Positions 1 through 11,056 of a stretch of 64,000 nt of DNA are shown here, one piece after another (the stretch's first letter is position 1; every line of letters starts with the position of its first letter). The stretch comes from Mycolicibacterium sp. P1-5. GTDB lineage: Bacteria; Actinomycetota; Actinomycetes; Mycobacteriales; Mycobacteriaceae. The stretch is from positions 417,125 to 481,124 of the forward strand of contig NZ_NPKT01000002.1 of the NCBI RefSeq assembly GCF_008329565.1. Direction: 5' to 3'. Under the pieces are notes generated by a model. It worked only from the letters and a program-made list of their open reading frames with translations. It did no database searches and was not told the DNA's origin. The translations under genes and the position numbers were made by a program.

Positions 1-527
1 CAGCGAACGGTAGCGAGGCATTCGCGGTGCTGCGATTCCGCACCGAGCACCAGCTCGTTACTTGGTTGGAGTCTCCAGAGCGGTTGGCCGCACTCGGTCC
101 GCTGCGGTCAAGCCTGACGCGTGAATTCTCGCTGGTGTCCTCGACGACAACATTCGGCTCCACGGTGCGAACCGAAAACGGCCAGACCGCGGTCACGCCG
201 AATTGGAAGACCGCGATGCTGATCCTCTTGGTGCTCTATCCGACGGTGATGCTGCTATCGCGGTTCATGGGCCCGATCCTCGACGGCTTCGGTGCTGCGC
301 CCTGGCTGGCATTGTGGCTGAGCCAGGTAGTCAGTGTCGTTGCTCTGCAATGGGTTCTGATGCCCTGGGCCGGACGGTTGTTCCGGCGCTGGCTGGACCC
401 GATCGACGGTGCGGGGACTCGCATCACCGTCATTGGTGCGGGCCTGCTGGTCGTCGGCTACCTGGCGACGCTGGGCTTGTTTGCGGCTGTGCAATTTCTG
501 CAGTACTGGGATTATGCGAAGCGCTGA
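1..527 (+). CDS. Antibiotic-biosynthesis-monooxygenase-like membrane protein, 5' end outside window
   Basis: The reading frame is open from the first codon of the window, so the N-terminus is missing; the GTG at 27 is internal. The visible 174 or so residues begin with the end of a small ABM-type ferredoxin-like fold (RFRTEHQLVTWLES). A membrane module follows: one hydrophobic segment after NWKTAM, a second around LWLSQVVSVVALQWVL, and a third near the C-terminus (ITVIGAGLLVVGYLATLGLF). ABM-plus-C-terminal-membrane proteins are common in actinobacteria and their substrate is generally unknown. The family call rests on the short visible fold and on the arrangement, so it is moderate. Confidence 0.6.
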   Translation, partial: ANGSEAFAVLRFRTEHQLVTWLESPERLAALGPLRSSLTREFSLVSSTTTFGSTVRTENGQTAVTPNWKTAMLILLVLYPTVMLLSRFMGPILDGFGAAPWLALWLSQVVSVVALQWVLMPWAGRLFRRWLDPIDGAGTRITVIGAGLLVVGYLATLGLFAAVQFLQYWDYAKR

Positions 528-560
528 CGTGCGCCCGGGTCGCCCACGTACGGCACGCTT

Positions 561-869
561 TCAGCCGGGCTTTCGCCGCAGCGTCCAGGCGGGCACCCAG
601 TGTGTCACCGTTTTGCCGCGCGATCCGTAAGCGATCTCGTAGGTCACCAGCCCCCACCAGTCGCCCTGCTCGCAGATACCCCAGCAGCTCAGCATCCCGG
701 TGACGACCTTGTGCATCTGCAGGCCGTGCGGGTGATAGCGGCCGGTTCGATGTGGCTGGCGGGGGAACAGCACCGTCAGGTCGATCAATACCGGGACCGG
801 TGGGCGGACCACGCGAAACGGGTCGCGGACGGGTTGCCCCGTGTAGCCGATCGATACGCGGTCCACCAT
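561..869 (-). CDS. Small conserved hypothetical protein with a LexA-box-like site at its 5' end
   Basis: This is a 102-residue protein. I chose the ATG at 869 because GAAAG lies directly upstream and a 16-bp LexA-like palindrome begins four bases before it. The frame stays open to 1025, but that extension would run through both operators and has no mycobacterial protein character. The protein is rich in Trp, His and Gly, contains two cysteines (SCWGIC), and has no signal peptide or membrane segment. I do not recognise the family. The 179-bp gap to divergent clpB suggests that the two genes share a control region. A DNA-damage-inducible role is inferred only from the operator. Confidence 0.6.
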   Translation of the reverse strand: MVDRVSIGYTGQPVRDPFRVVRPPVPVLIDLTVLFPRQPHRTGRYHPHGLQMHKVVTGMLSCWGICEQGDWWGLVTYEIAYGSRGKTVTHWVPAWTLRRKPG

Positions 870-872
870 CTT

Positions 873-888
873 TCGATCATATGTTCGA
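873..888 (-). promoter_or_regulatory. Candidate LexA (SOS) box
   Basis: The sequence TCGATC-ATAT-GTTCGA matches the mycobacterial LexA consensus TCGAAC-N4-GTTCGA at 11 of 12 defined positions. It sits four bases upstream of the ATG at 869 of the minus-strand small gene, a position where a bound repressor would block expression. The right half-site is perfect. Binding is inferred, not shown. Confidence 0.55.
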
Positions 889-942
889 ATATCCAGAAGC
901 CGACGCAGAAGCTCTTTCCCAAAATTTTCCAAAAGAGTTAAA

Positions 943-963
943 GTTGAGCGGAACAGACTCAAC
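943..963 (+). promoter_or_regulatory. HAIR element (HspR operator) for clpB
   Basis: Half-sites TTGAGC and ACTCAA are separated by seven bases. This matches the HspR-associated inverted repeat CTTGAGT-N7-ACTCAAG at 11 of 14 positions with the exact spacer length. HspR represses the dnaK operon and clpB in actinobacteria, and the site lies 86 bp upstream of the clpB start. Confidence 0.75.
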
Positions 964-975
964 CTTGACGATGTT
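950..975 (+). promoter_or_regulatory. Candidate SigH/SigE-type promoter of clpB
   Basis: A GGAACA -35 element (950-955) is followed after 17 bases by GTT (973-975). This fits the GGAAYA-N16-20-GTT pattern of mycobacterial SigH/SigE promoters; clpB is a known SigH target in M. tuberculosis. The -35 box lies inside the HAIR spacer and right arm, so HspR bound there would occlude the promoter. Confidence 0.6.
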
Positions 976-1048
976 GAACAAGGCGACAAGCATTTTGCCG
1001 TGGCCTGCTGATCGTTCGCGGGCACGGCCTGACTGAAAGTGAGGTGTC

Positions 1049-3595
<2,547 letters not shown>

Positions 3596-3606
3596 GTCTC
3601 GACGGC

Positions 3607-3664
3607 CGAGCAGACGCAGAATCGCACAATCCGCACCCCGCGGATGCGAGTCTGCGTCTGCTCG
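3607..3664. repeat. Long intergenic palindrome downstream of clpB
   Basis: Perfect 14-bp arms (CGAGCAGACGCAGA at 3607-3620 and its complement at 3651-3664) enclose further nested pairing: TCGCA with TGCGA, and ATCCGC with GCGGAT. The whole 58-bp unit could therefore fold into a nearly continuous hairpin. There is no U-tract. It probably belongs to a mycobacterial family of repeated extragenic palindromes and may also terminate clpB transcription. Confidence 0.6.
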
Positions 3665-3690
3665 CGTTGGGGGGCCTCTGCTATTGATTG

Positions 3691-5043
3691 ATGGTGCCGA
3701 CCACTGATCCCGTCATCACCGCGGTTCCCGGACAACCGAACCTGCTGCTCGGGGCCTACGACCTCGCAACGCTGGGGTACCGCGCCGACGAGTTCTTCGT
3801 CGCTGGAACCGCGGCCTCATTCGCACCGGCCGGGACTGCCGAGTACAAAACCCGGATCGTGGTCCTTCGACCGCTCGACGAATCGGCCTGGAACGGGACG
3901 GCCATCGTCGAATGGCTCAACGTCAGCGGCGGCATCGACGCCCCCGCCGTCTGGTTCATGGCGCACCGCGAGATCGCCCGCGCCGGCTACGCGTACGTCG
4001 TCGTCTCCGCCCAGCGCGTCGGAATCGAGGGCGGCCTCAGCCTGATCGGCGATGCATCTCTGAAAAAGCTTGATCCGCAACGGTATTCAGAACTCAGTCA
4101 TCCGGGCGATGCATACGCCTACGACATCTTCACCCAGGTCGGTCAGGCCGTTCGCGCCGGTGTGATCGATGGCCTGGCACCGGAGGTCGTGCTCGCCGCG
4201 GGGGAGTCGCAGTCGGCCACGTTCCTGACCACCTATGTCAACGACGTCGACCCGGACGCCGCGGTGTTCGACGGTTTCCTGGTCCATTCCCGGTTCGGCT
4301 CGGCGGCACCGCTGGACGGGACGTCCCTGCTCGACGAATCCGGGGCGTTCCACTCCGTGCCCGTGCCGTTTCGCGCCGACCTGCGCGTGCCGGTGTTGAC
4401 CGTGATCACCGAGACCGACCTGCTCGGCGCGCGACTGCTGGGCTACAGCCACGCCCGCGTGCCGGACACCGAGCACCTCCGGGTCTGGGAGATCCCCGGC
4501 TCGGCGCACGCCGACAACTACACGATCCGGGTCGGGTTCATCGACAACGGCACGGTCCCGCTCGATCAGATCGTGGCGGCCTATGCGCCGACCAATGACC
4601 TGATGGGTCAGAAGCTGCCGCACTTCATCAACTTCGCCCCGCAGCACCACTACGTGTTGCAGGCGGCTATCGCGCAGTTGCACGGCTGGGTGCGCACCGG
4701 TCGGCCGGCGCCGAGCGCTCCGCGGATCGACATCACCGACATCGAGCCTCATCAGACCCTCGTGGACTCGAATGGTCTGGCCACCGGTGGGCTGCGAACC
4801 CCCTGGGTGGACGTCCCGACGGCCCGGACATCGGGTGCCGGCGCGGGAGACAACGTGCTGCTCGCGATTTTCGGCTCGGGCGAGCCGTTCGACTCCGAGA
4901 CCCTGGCCACCCTGTACCCCGGCGGAGGAGCCGAATACCTGGAGCGGTTCACCGCGGCCCTAAACGAGGCGATCGCCGGCGGCTTCCTGCTCGCGACCGA
5001 TCGCGCGGAAATCCTCGAACTCGCCGCGGCGACCGGCCCGTAA
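3691..5043 (+). CDS. Alpha/beta-hydrolase domain protein
   Basis: This 450-residue protein resembles the actinobacterial 'alpha/beta hydrolase domain' family that is often placed near catabolic genes. It carries a nucleophile elbow GESQS (LAAGESQSATFL, about residue 170), a likely acid region in the strand VLTVITETDLLG, and a candidate catalytic His in GSAHADNY. There is no signal peptide. I chose the ATG at 3691; a TTG one codon earlier is also possible. It stands alone between clpB and ttfA, and its substrate is unknown. Confidence 0.75.
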   Translation: MVPTTDPVITAVPGQPNLLLGAYDLATLGYRADEFFVAGTAASFAPAGTAEYKTRIVVLRPLDESAWNGTAIVEWLNVSGGIDAPAVWFMAHREIARAGYAYVVVSAQRVGIEGGLSLIGDASLKKLDPQRYSELSHPGDAYAYDIFTQVGQAVRAGVIDGLAPEVVLAAGESQSATFLTTYVNDVDPDAAVFDGFLVHSRFGSAAPLDGTSLLDESGAFHSVPVPFRADLRVPVLTVITETDLLGARLLGYSHARVPDTEHLRVWEIPGSAHADNYTIRVGFIDNGTVPLDQIVAAYAPTNDLMGQKLPHFINFAPQHHYVLQAAIAQLHGWVRTGRPAPSAPRIDITDIEPHQTLVDSNGLATGGLRTPWVDVPTARTSGAGAGDNVLLAIFGSGEPFDSETLATLYPGGGAEYLERFTAALNEAIAGGFLLATDRAEILELAAATGP

Positions 5044-5102
5044 TAGGTCTGTGACCTGCTGGAGTTCTCGCAACCGGGCAGTGAGCAGATACGCTAGGCG
5101 TA

Positions 5103-5888
5103 ATGGTTCCGTTCTGGTTCACGCTGTCCGCGCTCTGCTTCGTGGGTGCGGCGGTGTTGTTGTACGTCGACCTCGGCCGTCGGCGTGGTCTGGGCCGCCG
5201 CCGTAAATCCTGGGCGCGGTCGCACGGGTTCGACTTCGAACCCGAGTCCGCCGAGATCGTCGGCCGCTGGAAGCGCGGCGTGATGTCCACTGTCGGCGAT
5301 GTCAGCGCCCGCAACGTCGTGCTCGGGCAGATCCGTGGCGAAGCGGTCTACATCTTCGACCTGGAAGACGTAGCCACCGTGATCGCGCTGCACCGCAAGG
5401 TCGGCACGAACGTCGTGATGGATCTGCGGCTCAAGGGCATCGCCGAGCCGCGGGAGAGCGATGTCTGGCTGCTGGGCGCCATCGGCCCGCGGATGGTCTA
5501 CTCCACCAACCTCGACGCCGCCCGCCGGGCCTGCGATCGCCGGATGGTGACCTTCGCCCACACCGCGCCGGACTGCGCCGAGATCATGTGGAACGAGCAG
5601 AACTGGACGCTGGTCTCCATGCCGATCTCGTCCTCCCGCGCCCAGTGGGACGAGGGCCTGCGCACCGTGCGGCAATTCAACGACCTGCTGCGGGTGCTGC
5701 CTCCGACCGTGCAGCCGGCGCTCCCTGCGTCCGCCGGCCGTCGCAACGCCTCCCCAGGTCGCCCGCTCGCGCCCGCCGGCCGTCGCGAGCTGCCGCCGGG
5801 TCATGTCGACGCTCCGCCGCCGCTGCGCCCGCAGCAGCCGCGCAATTCCAGCCCGGCCGGCCAACAGGCTCCCAACTACCAGCGCTGA
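5103..5888 (+). CDS. ttfA: TtfA, trehalose monomycolate transport factor A
   Basis: This 261-residue protein has one N-terminal transmembrane helix (about 4-22), a basic stop-transfer stretch (RRRGLGRRRK), a conserved cytoplasmic domain (about 35-200), and a Pro/Ala-rich low-complexity tail. It corresponds to Rv0383c, known as TtfA, an accessory factor of the MmpL3 complex that delivers trehalose monomycolate to the cell envelope. The domain sequence (RKVGTNVVMDLRLKG, NEQNWTLVSM) is very close to the M. tuberculosis protein as I recall it. The gene lies upstream of an SDR and pyrE, near the position it has in M. tuberculosis. Confidence 0.88.
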   Translation: MVPFWFTLSALCFVGAAVLLYVDLGRRRGLGRRRKSWARSHGFDFEPESAEIVGRWKRGVMSTVGDVSARNVVLGQIRGEAVYIFDLEDVATVIALHRKVGTNVVMDLRLKGIAEPRESDVWLLGAIGPRMVYSTNLDAARRACDRRMVTFAHTAPDCAEIMWNEQNWTLVSMPISSSRAQWDEGLRTVRQFNDLLRVLPPTVQPALPASAGRRNASPGRPLAPAGRRELPPGHVDAPPPLRPQQPRNSSPAGQQAPNYQR

Positions 5889-5905
5889 GCCGGTAGGGTC
5901 GCGGC

Positions 5906-6682
5906 GTGCCTCGTCCCGTTGCCCTGATCACCGGCCCCACCGCCGGCCTCGGTGCGGGCTATGCCCGCCGCTACGCGCGCGACGGCTACAACCTCGTTCT
6001 TGTCGCCCGCACCGTGGATCGGCTTGACGACCTCGCGGCCGAGTTGAGGGCCGCCAACGGTGTCGACGTCGAAGTGCTGCGCGCCGATCTCACCGACGCG
6101 GCCCACCGCGCCCGGGTCGCCGACCGCCTGTCCGCCGGAGTGCAGGTGCTGGTCAACAACGCCGGATTCGGTACCTCGGGTGAGTTTTGGACCGCCGACC
6201 CCGCCCAGCTGCAGGCCCAGCTCGACGTCAACGTCACGGCCGTCATGCACTTCACCCGTGCGGCGCTGCCGTCGATGATCGCGGCCGGCTCGGGCACAGT
6301 GATCAACATCGCCAGCGTCGCGGGCCTGCTCTCGGGCCGCGGGTCCACCTACTCGGCGTCGAAGGCCTGGGTGGTGTCGTTCACCGAGGGGCTGGCCAAC
6401 GGACTGGCCGGCACCGGTGTGAGCATCCACGCCGTCTGCCCCGGATTCGTGCGCACGGAATTCCACGAGCGGGCCGGCATCGACATGACGTCGATCCCAA
6501 ACTTCTTGTGGCTGGGCGTCGACGACGTTGTCGCCGAAAGCCTGGCCGATGTGGCCAAGGGCAAAATCATCAGCATTCCCAGCCTGCAGTACAAAGTGCT
6601 GACCTCGGTCGGCCGGCTGGTTCCGCGGGGTCTGGTCCGCGCGGTCAACAACACAATGGGACGAGGCCGTGGGCGCACCTGA
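5906..6682 (+). CDS. Short-chain dehydrogenase/reductase
   Basis: This 258-residue classical SDR has the cofactor motif TGPTAGLG (about 9-16), NNAG at about 90, and the catalytic Ser plus YxxxK (YSASK). The cofactor is probably NADP(H), because the second strand ends in VART. The GTG start lies 17 bp after ttfA, and the 3' end overlaps the pyrE start by 14 bp, so the two are probably co-transcribed. The substrate is unknown; the C-terminal positively charged helix may contact membrane or nucleic acid. Confidence 0.85.
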   Translation: MPRPVALITGPTAGLGAGYARRYARDGYNLVLVARTVDRLDDLAAELRAANGVDVEVLRADLTDAAHRARVADRLSAGVQVLVNNAGFGTSGEFWTADPAQLQAQLDVNVTAVMHFTRAALPSMIAAGSGTVINIASVAGLLSGRGSTYSASKAWVVSFTEGLANGLAGTGVSIHAVCPGFVRTEFHERAGIDMTSIPNFLWLGVDDVVAESLADVAKGKIISIPSLQYKVLTSVGRLVPRGLVRAVNNTMGRGRGRT

Positions 6683-7229
6683 ACTCAACGCATCCGAACG
6701 CGCCGAACTCGCCGAACTGGTGCGCCAGTTGTCGGTCGTGTTCGGCCGCGTCACCCTGTCGTCGGGCAAGGAGGCCGACTACTACGTCGACTTGCGCCGC
6801 GCCACGCTGCATCACCGGGCCGCCCCGCTGATCGGCCGGCTGGTGCGCGACCTGACCGTGGACTGGGACTACGCCGCCGTCGGGGGGCTGACCATGGGAG
6901 CCGACCCGGTGGCCAGCGCGGTTATGCACGCACCGGGACGCCCGATCGACGCCTTCGTGGTACGCAAGGCGGTGAAAAGCCATGGGATGCAACGACTTAT
7001 CGAAGGTGCCGAGATTTCGGGCAAGCGAGTGTTGGTGGTCGAGGACACCAGCACGACCGGTGGATCGGCGCTGACCGCCGTGCAATCGGTGCGTGAGGCG
7101 GGTGGGACCGTCGTGGGTGTCGTGACGGTGGTGGACAGGGCCACTGGGGCGGCTGAGGCGATCGAGGCCGAAGGCGTTCCCTACCGAAGCGTGCTGGGTC
7201 TGTCCGACCTCGGCCTGCCGAGTTCCTGA
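6669..7229 (+). CDS. pyrE: Orotate phosphoribosyltransferase
   Basis: This 186-residue type I phosphoribosyltransferase converts orotate and PRPP to orotidine 5'-phosphate in pyrimidine synthesis. The PRPP-binding signature [13 protein letters not shown] is at 121-133, and the substrate loop contains KAVKSHG. The length is typical of the actinobacterial enzyme (Rv0382c). The GTG start lies inside the end of the preceding SDR, indicating translational coupling. The gene is followed after 8 bp by an Rv0381c-like gene. Confidence 0.95.
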   Translation: MGAPELNASERAELAELVRQLSVVFGRVTLSSGKEADYYVDLRRATLHHRAAPLIGRLVRDLTVDWDYAAVGGLTMGADPVASAVMHAPGRPIDAFVVRKAVKSHGMQRLIEGAEISGKRVLVVEDTSTTGGSALTAVQSVREAGGTVVGVVTVVDRATGAAEAIEAEGVPYRSVLGLSDLGLPSS

Positions 7230-7237
7230 CTCTTCCG

Positions 7238-8011
7238 ATGAGTATCGACGAGGAGCCCATCGAGGCTTCGGAATGGCAGTGGGACGACGTCGTCGACGTG
7301 ATCTGTGCCGGGGCCGGACCCGGTGCGTTCGCGCACGCGGTCTGCTGCGCCGACCAGGACCTCGACGTCGAACTCGCTGACGCCCAGATTTCCTTGCAGA
7401 CAGTCGATTCCGCCACCGCGGCTTATCTGCAATCGATGACCGAGGACCTCGGATTGGCCGACACGCCAGCTCCCGATCTGGAGCTGTCGACCGTACGAGC
7501 CCAGCCGGTCCCGGCCAGGACCGATCGCCGCGCGACGATCGAACCGTTCTTCGGATCTCGGCTGCGGGACTGGTCGGTGCGCTGCATCGCTTCGCCGTTC
7601 GGCGTGATCTACACCCAGATCCCCGACATGATGACGACCATGCGCGCCGATGGCGGTGAGACCATCCGGGTGGCAGCGCTGGGCGACTACCGGCCCGAAG
7701 GAGATCGCCCCGGCGTCGCGCTGACCGAATGGCTGCGCCGGCAGGTGGCCGAGCGCGACATCTTCGGCGAGGTCGGTATGGCGTTGCAGCGGTTGATCTT
7801 CGAAGAAGGGCGCGTCGCGGGCGCCGCCCTTTCCACGCCGGACGGAACGCGGCTGATCCGTGCGACCCTGGGTGTGGCACTGTCGATTGGCGCGCTGCCT
7901 GACGACACCGGCTGGCCGGTCCAGACCGGGCTGCCCGACGGCGCGCAGGTGGCGGTGGTGAGTCGCACCGCCAGCCGATTCGGCCGCGTCGAACTGCTCT
8001 ACGGTTCCTGA
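7238..8011 (+). CDS. Rv0381c-like conserved protein with a Rossmann-like N-terminus
   Basis: This 257-residue protein starts 8 bp after pyrE and is the positional counterpart of Rv0381c. Residues 20-45 (VICAGAGPGAFAHAV) look like a dinucleotide-binding beta-alpha-beta turn, as in FAD-dependent oxidoreductases, but the remaining FAD motifs are not visible. It may be a degenerate flavoprotein-like domain. There is no signal peptide or membrane segment. Function is unknown; the tight pyrE linkage suggests co-expression only. Confidence 0.75.
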   Translation: MSIDEEPIEASEWQWDDVVDVICAGAGPGAFAHAVCCADQDLDVELADAQISLQTVDSATAAYLQSMTEDLGLADTPAPDLELSTVRAQPVPARTDRRATIEPFFGSRLRDWSVRCIASPFGVIYTQIPDMMTTMRADGGETIRVAALGDYRPEGDRPGVALTEWLRRQVAERDIFGEVGMALQRLIFEEGRVAGAALSTPDGTRLIRATLGVALSIGALPDDTGWPVQTGLPDGAQVAVVSRTASRFGRVELLYGS

Positions 8012-8012
8012 G

Positions 8013-9884
8013 TCAGTTCCTGCTCGGTGCTGAAAAGTCCACCGGAATGAACTTTTTGGCGAAAAGCTCGGCCATCGCATCGGCGGGGATAGGGCGGGAC
8101 AGCAGGAATCCCTGAGCGCGATGACAACCGTGCTGGAGCAAGGTCATCGCCGCGGTCGGCAGCTCTACGCCCTCGGCGACCAGCTCGAGGTTGAATGCCT
8201 CGGCCAGCGCGATGATCGCTCGCACGATCGCCAGATCCTCGGGGTTGGTGCCCAGTTCGAGGACGAAGCCCTTGTCGATCTTGAGGGTGTCCACCGGCAG
8301 CGACTTCAGATGGGTGAGCACGCTGTAGCCGGTGCCGAAGTCGTCGATGGCGATCCGCACGCCGACCTCTTTGAGCCCGGCCAGCGTGATGCGAGTGGTT
8401 TCGATATCTTGCACCACAACGCTTTCGGTGATCTCCAGGCACACCGACCTGCCGTCGAGTCCGAACTCGGCGATCGTGTCGGCCACCGACTCGACGAATC
8501 CGTCGGCGACCAGCTGTACGGGGGAGACGTTGATCCGGATGACCGCGTCCGTGGCGATGCCGCTGGCGTGCCAGAGGCTGAACTGCTCGCAGGCGGCGCG
8601 CATCACCCAGCGGCCCAATTCGCCTGCCAGGTTGATGGATTCGGCGACATGGATGAACGAATCCGGTAGCAGCAGGCCGCGGGTCGGGTGCTGCCAGCGC
8701 ACCAGCGCCTCGGTCGCCAGGATCTTCCCGGTGCGCATGTCGACCTCGGGGAGATAGTGCAGGATCAGCGAACCGGTATCGATCACGTTCTGCAGGTGCA
8801 GCTCGATGTCGTTGCGGAATTCGCTCTTCAGCGACATCTCGTCGGTGAAGACCGCGATCTTGTTGCCGCCGGCGTTCTTGGCGTTGAGCACCGCCTGGTC
8901 GGCACGGCGCAACAGATCCGATGTGGTGTCCCGGCCCGGAACGCCCAGTGCGACACCGGCACTGACGGTGCGGGTCAGCATCTCGCCGCCGATCGTCACC
9001 CGGTCACGGAGCGCGTCCTGCAACCGATGGGCCAGCGCCTCGGCGGTTTCGGCATCAACCGGCCCGGCCGGCACGATCACGAACTCGTCACCACCGAGGC
9101 GCGCGATAACGTCGCTGTCCCCGGATTCCTCTCGCAACCGTTCGGCGAAGGCCTGGATGAACCAGTCCCCGGCGTGGTGGCCCAGGTAGTCGTTGATCGC
9201 CTTGAGCCGGTCGAGGTCGAGGAACAGCACCGACACCGGACCGGACTCACCGGCGCGCAACCGCTCGTCGAGGTGGGCCAGCAGTGCCCGGCGGTTGTGC
9301 AGTCCGGTCAGGTCGTCATGCTCGGCCAGGTAGCGCAGCTGGTCCTCGGCGACCACGCGAGCCTGCACCTGGGCGAACAACGAGGCAATCGCCTTGAGCG
9401 CGTTGAGTTCTTCTGGCGACCAGTCCTTGATGCCGAACTTGATGAATCCGATGCAGCCCGTCGTCGTATCACCGGACAGCAGTGGAACCGAGGCCATCGA
9501 CGTCAACGCCATGCCGGTGCCCTCTTCGACGAGGCGTTGGTATTCGTCCTCGGGGATCGGATCGGGGCGGAAGAACACCGGTTCCTTGGCGTGCTCGGCG
9601 GTAGCGAAGACCGGGTCCGCGTCGGTGAAGTAGATGAGTTCGAGGGGGTCCGGATCGCGCTCGTGGGGTGGCCACTCGGCAATCAGTCGGGTCGCTCGAA
9701 TGCTGTGATCGTTGTAACGAAGGAAACAAACGTCCACGCCGAATGACGATGACAGTTGGCCGAGAACCACTTGCGACACGTTTGCCGATGTGGCGGCATC
9801 GACAGCCATCAGCTGCGTCGCGACATGCGTAACGAGATTCTCCAGGCTGTCAGCAGTCCCGGTCTCGGAAGGTGTGGTCATCAT
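8013..9884 (-). CDS. GAF-GGDEF-EAL bifunctional c-di-GMP enzyme (DcpA/Rv1354c type)
   Basis: This 623-residue cytoplasmic protein has the length and architecture of M. tuberculosis Rv1354c and M. smegmatis DcpA. A GAF sensor domain spans about 15-170, a GGDEF diguanylate cyclase domain has an intact GGDEF at 264-268, and an EAL phosphodiesterase domain has EAL at 392-394 and DDFGTGYS at 514-521. No RxxD inhibitory site precedes the GGDEF motif (the residues there are GDSD). Both catalytic signatures are intact, so it should be able to make and degrade c-di-GMP. It lies 54 bp downstream of the co-oriented gene at 9939-10694 and is probably co-transcribed with it. Confidence 0.92.
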   Translation of the reverse strand: MMTTPSETGTADSLENLVTHVATQLMAVDAATSANVSQVVLGQLSSSFGVDVCFLRYNDHSIRATRLIAEWPPHERDPDPLELIYFTDADPVFATAEHAKEPVFFRPDPIPEDEYQRLVEEGTGMALTSMASVPLLSGDTTTGCIGFIKFGIKDWSPEELNALKAIASLFAQVQARVVAEDQLRYLAEHDDLTGLHNRRALLAHLDERLRAGESGPVSVLFLDLDRLKAINDYLGHHAGDWFIQAFAERLREESGDSDVIARLGGDEFVIVPAGPVDAETAEALAHRLQDALRDRVTIGGEMLTRTVSAGVALGVPGRDTTSDLLRRADQAVLNAKNAGGNKIAVFTDEMSLKSEFRNDIELHLQNVIDTGSLILHYLPEVDMRTGKILATEALVRWQHPTRGLLLPDSFIHVAESINLAGELGRWVMRAACEQFSLWHASGIATDAVIRINVSPVQLVADGFVESVADTIAEFGLDGRSVCLEITESVVVQDIETTRITLAGLKEVGVRIAIDDFGTGYSVLTHLKSLPVDTLKIDKGFVLELGTNPEDLAIVRAIIALAEAFNLELVAEGVELPTAAMTLLQHGCHRAQGFLLSRPIPADAMAELFAKKFIPVDFSAPSRN

Positions 9885-9938
9885 GCCATCTCGTGATTAG
9901 TGGAGCTTAGGAGATGGTATCGGTTTGTTGCTATCTCG

Positions 9939-10694
9939 CTAGCTTCCGCTCCCGGCCAGCAAGCCGAAGCCACTGAACTCGTCGGAGATATCGGCCAGCA
10001 TGCGCATTTCCTTGACGATCTTGGCCAACTGTTTCGGCTCGGCGTGGTTGGCGAAGGTGCGCCGGTCCCACCACATCATCTTGGTGCGGTAGCGGTCGCT
10101 CGGGTACGCCGCGGCCGGGATCTTTGTGGCCACCACGCCACCCGAGGAGCTCCACCGGTCCAGGACGTGCGCGGCCGCGGTTGCCAGGATGAACTGTGCG
10201 CCCAGCAGGGTCATCGTCGGGAATGCCGTGCGCGCGAACGTTCGAGTGAGTTCACCGCTGCGGGCGGGATCGTCACTCACCCAGGCCGACTTCATCTCCA
10301 CCACGCCGAACGGCAGCCGGTCGGTGATCATCTTGCGGACGGCGTCCTGGCCAGGCTGGCCAGCCCATTCGACGATCGCGTGCGATTCGTCGGCGCCCAG
10401 GTATGGGCCCTTCGCCCGCAAACCGCCGAGCATCTTCCCGTTCTCATCGAGTGCGGTGTAGAACAGCGTCGTGTCGCGGCCGTCGCGGAACGAGTCAAGA
10501 TCCAGGGCCGCCTCCACACCGTGCTTCTCGTAACTCTGCAGCGCTCCCTGCAGATAGTCGTCCCATAGCCCGGGTTCGCTGTCGGGTTGGGCGAGCACGA
10601 TCGTGCATCCGGTATCAGTGTCGCGCCAGCTAATGGTCTCGGGCAGGCTGTAGAGCTTTTGGTCCGGAAATTGCAGCACTGAGGCGTTCATCAT
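9939..10694 (-). CDS. Conserved hypothetical, possibly acyltransferase (GNAT/autoinducer-synthase-like) fold
   Basis: I do not recognise this 251-residue protein with certainty. A beta-hairpin region (TALDENGKMLGGLRAKGPY, about 80-98), an EMKSAWVS strand, a long helix (LLGAQFILATAAAHVLDRW) and a final strand ending MMWWDRR resemble the layout of N-acyltransferases, including autoinducer or N-acyl-amino-acid synthases. This is a fold-level impression only. There is no signal peptide. GAAAGATGGGAAATG precedes the first ATG, giving a plausible ribosome-binding site. The gene precedes the GGDEF-EAL gene with a 54-bp gap, so a link to c-di-GMP signalling is plausible. Confidence 0.6.
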   Translation of the reverse strand: MMNASVLQFPDQKLYSLPETISWRDTDTGCTIVLAQPDSEPGLWDDYLQGALQSYEKHGVEAALDLDSFRDGRDTTLFYTALDENGKMLGGLRAKGPYLGADESHAIVEWAGQPGQDAVRKMITDRLPFGVVEMKSAWVSDDPARSGELTRTFARTAFPTMTLLGAQFILATAAAHVLDRWSSSGGVVATKIPAAAYPSDRYRTKMMWWDRRTFANHAEPKQLAKIVKEMRMLADISDEFSGFGLLAGSGS

Positions 10695-11056
10695 TTCCCA
10701 TCTTTCGGGGGCCCTGCGGTAGGGGTACCCGCAGCTGATACCGGGGTTGCGCGTGGTTTATTTACTCGAACTTGCAAATATCAGTATCTCGCCGGAAGGT
10801 GCCAAGGAGCTAGCCGTTAGCCGGAAAAGCGCTGGTTACCGAGGGGTAGCCGACGAAATCCGTCGAAAGCACCGCCCTGGGACACCGCTTGCGTGAACAC
10901 CTGTGCGCACAGAATTCCTGGTCAAGTGCGGCGCCGCTGCCAAGCGAACTGGTGACCCTAGACTCTTCATCGGCGGACGCCGATTTGGTATTACGGGCGC
11001 CCTGGGGGGCGGACGGTATGTGCGGAGCGTGATCTGAGGGGCAGAAAGGGCGTTGG
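10695..11056. other. 362-bp divergent intergenic region
   Basis: No convincing gene is present; the open frames here lack codon bias and start signals. It should hold promoters for the genes starting at 10694 (minus) and 11057 (plus). The only structure I can point to is a small hairpin in the minus-strand leader, with arms CTGCGG (10714-10719) and CCGCAG (10729-10734). An AT-rich patch (about 10755-10790) could carry a promoter. Confidence 0.5.

Noticed and set aside
870..1025. N-terminal extension of the minus-strand gene at 561-869
   Set aside because: The extra 52 residues would be encoded across the LexA-like, HAIR and SigH-like elements and have no mycobacterial protein character.
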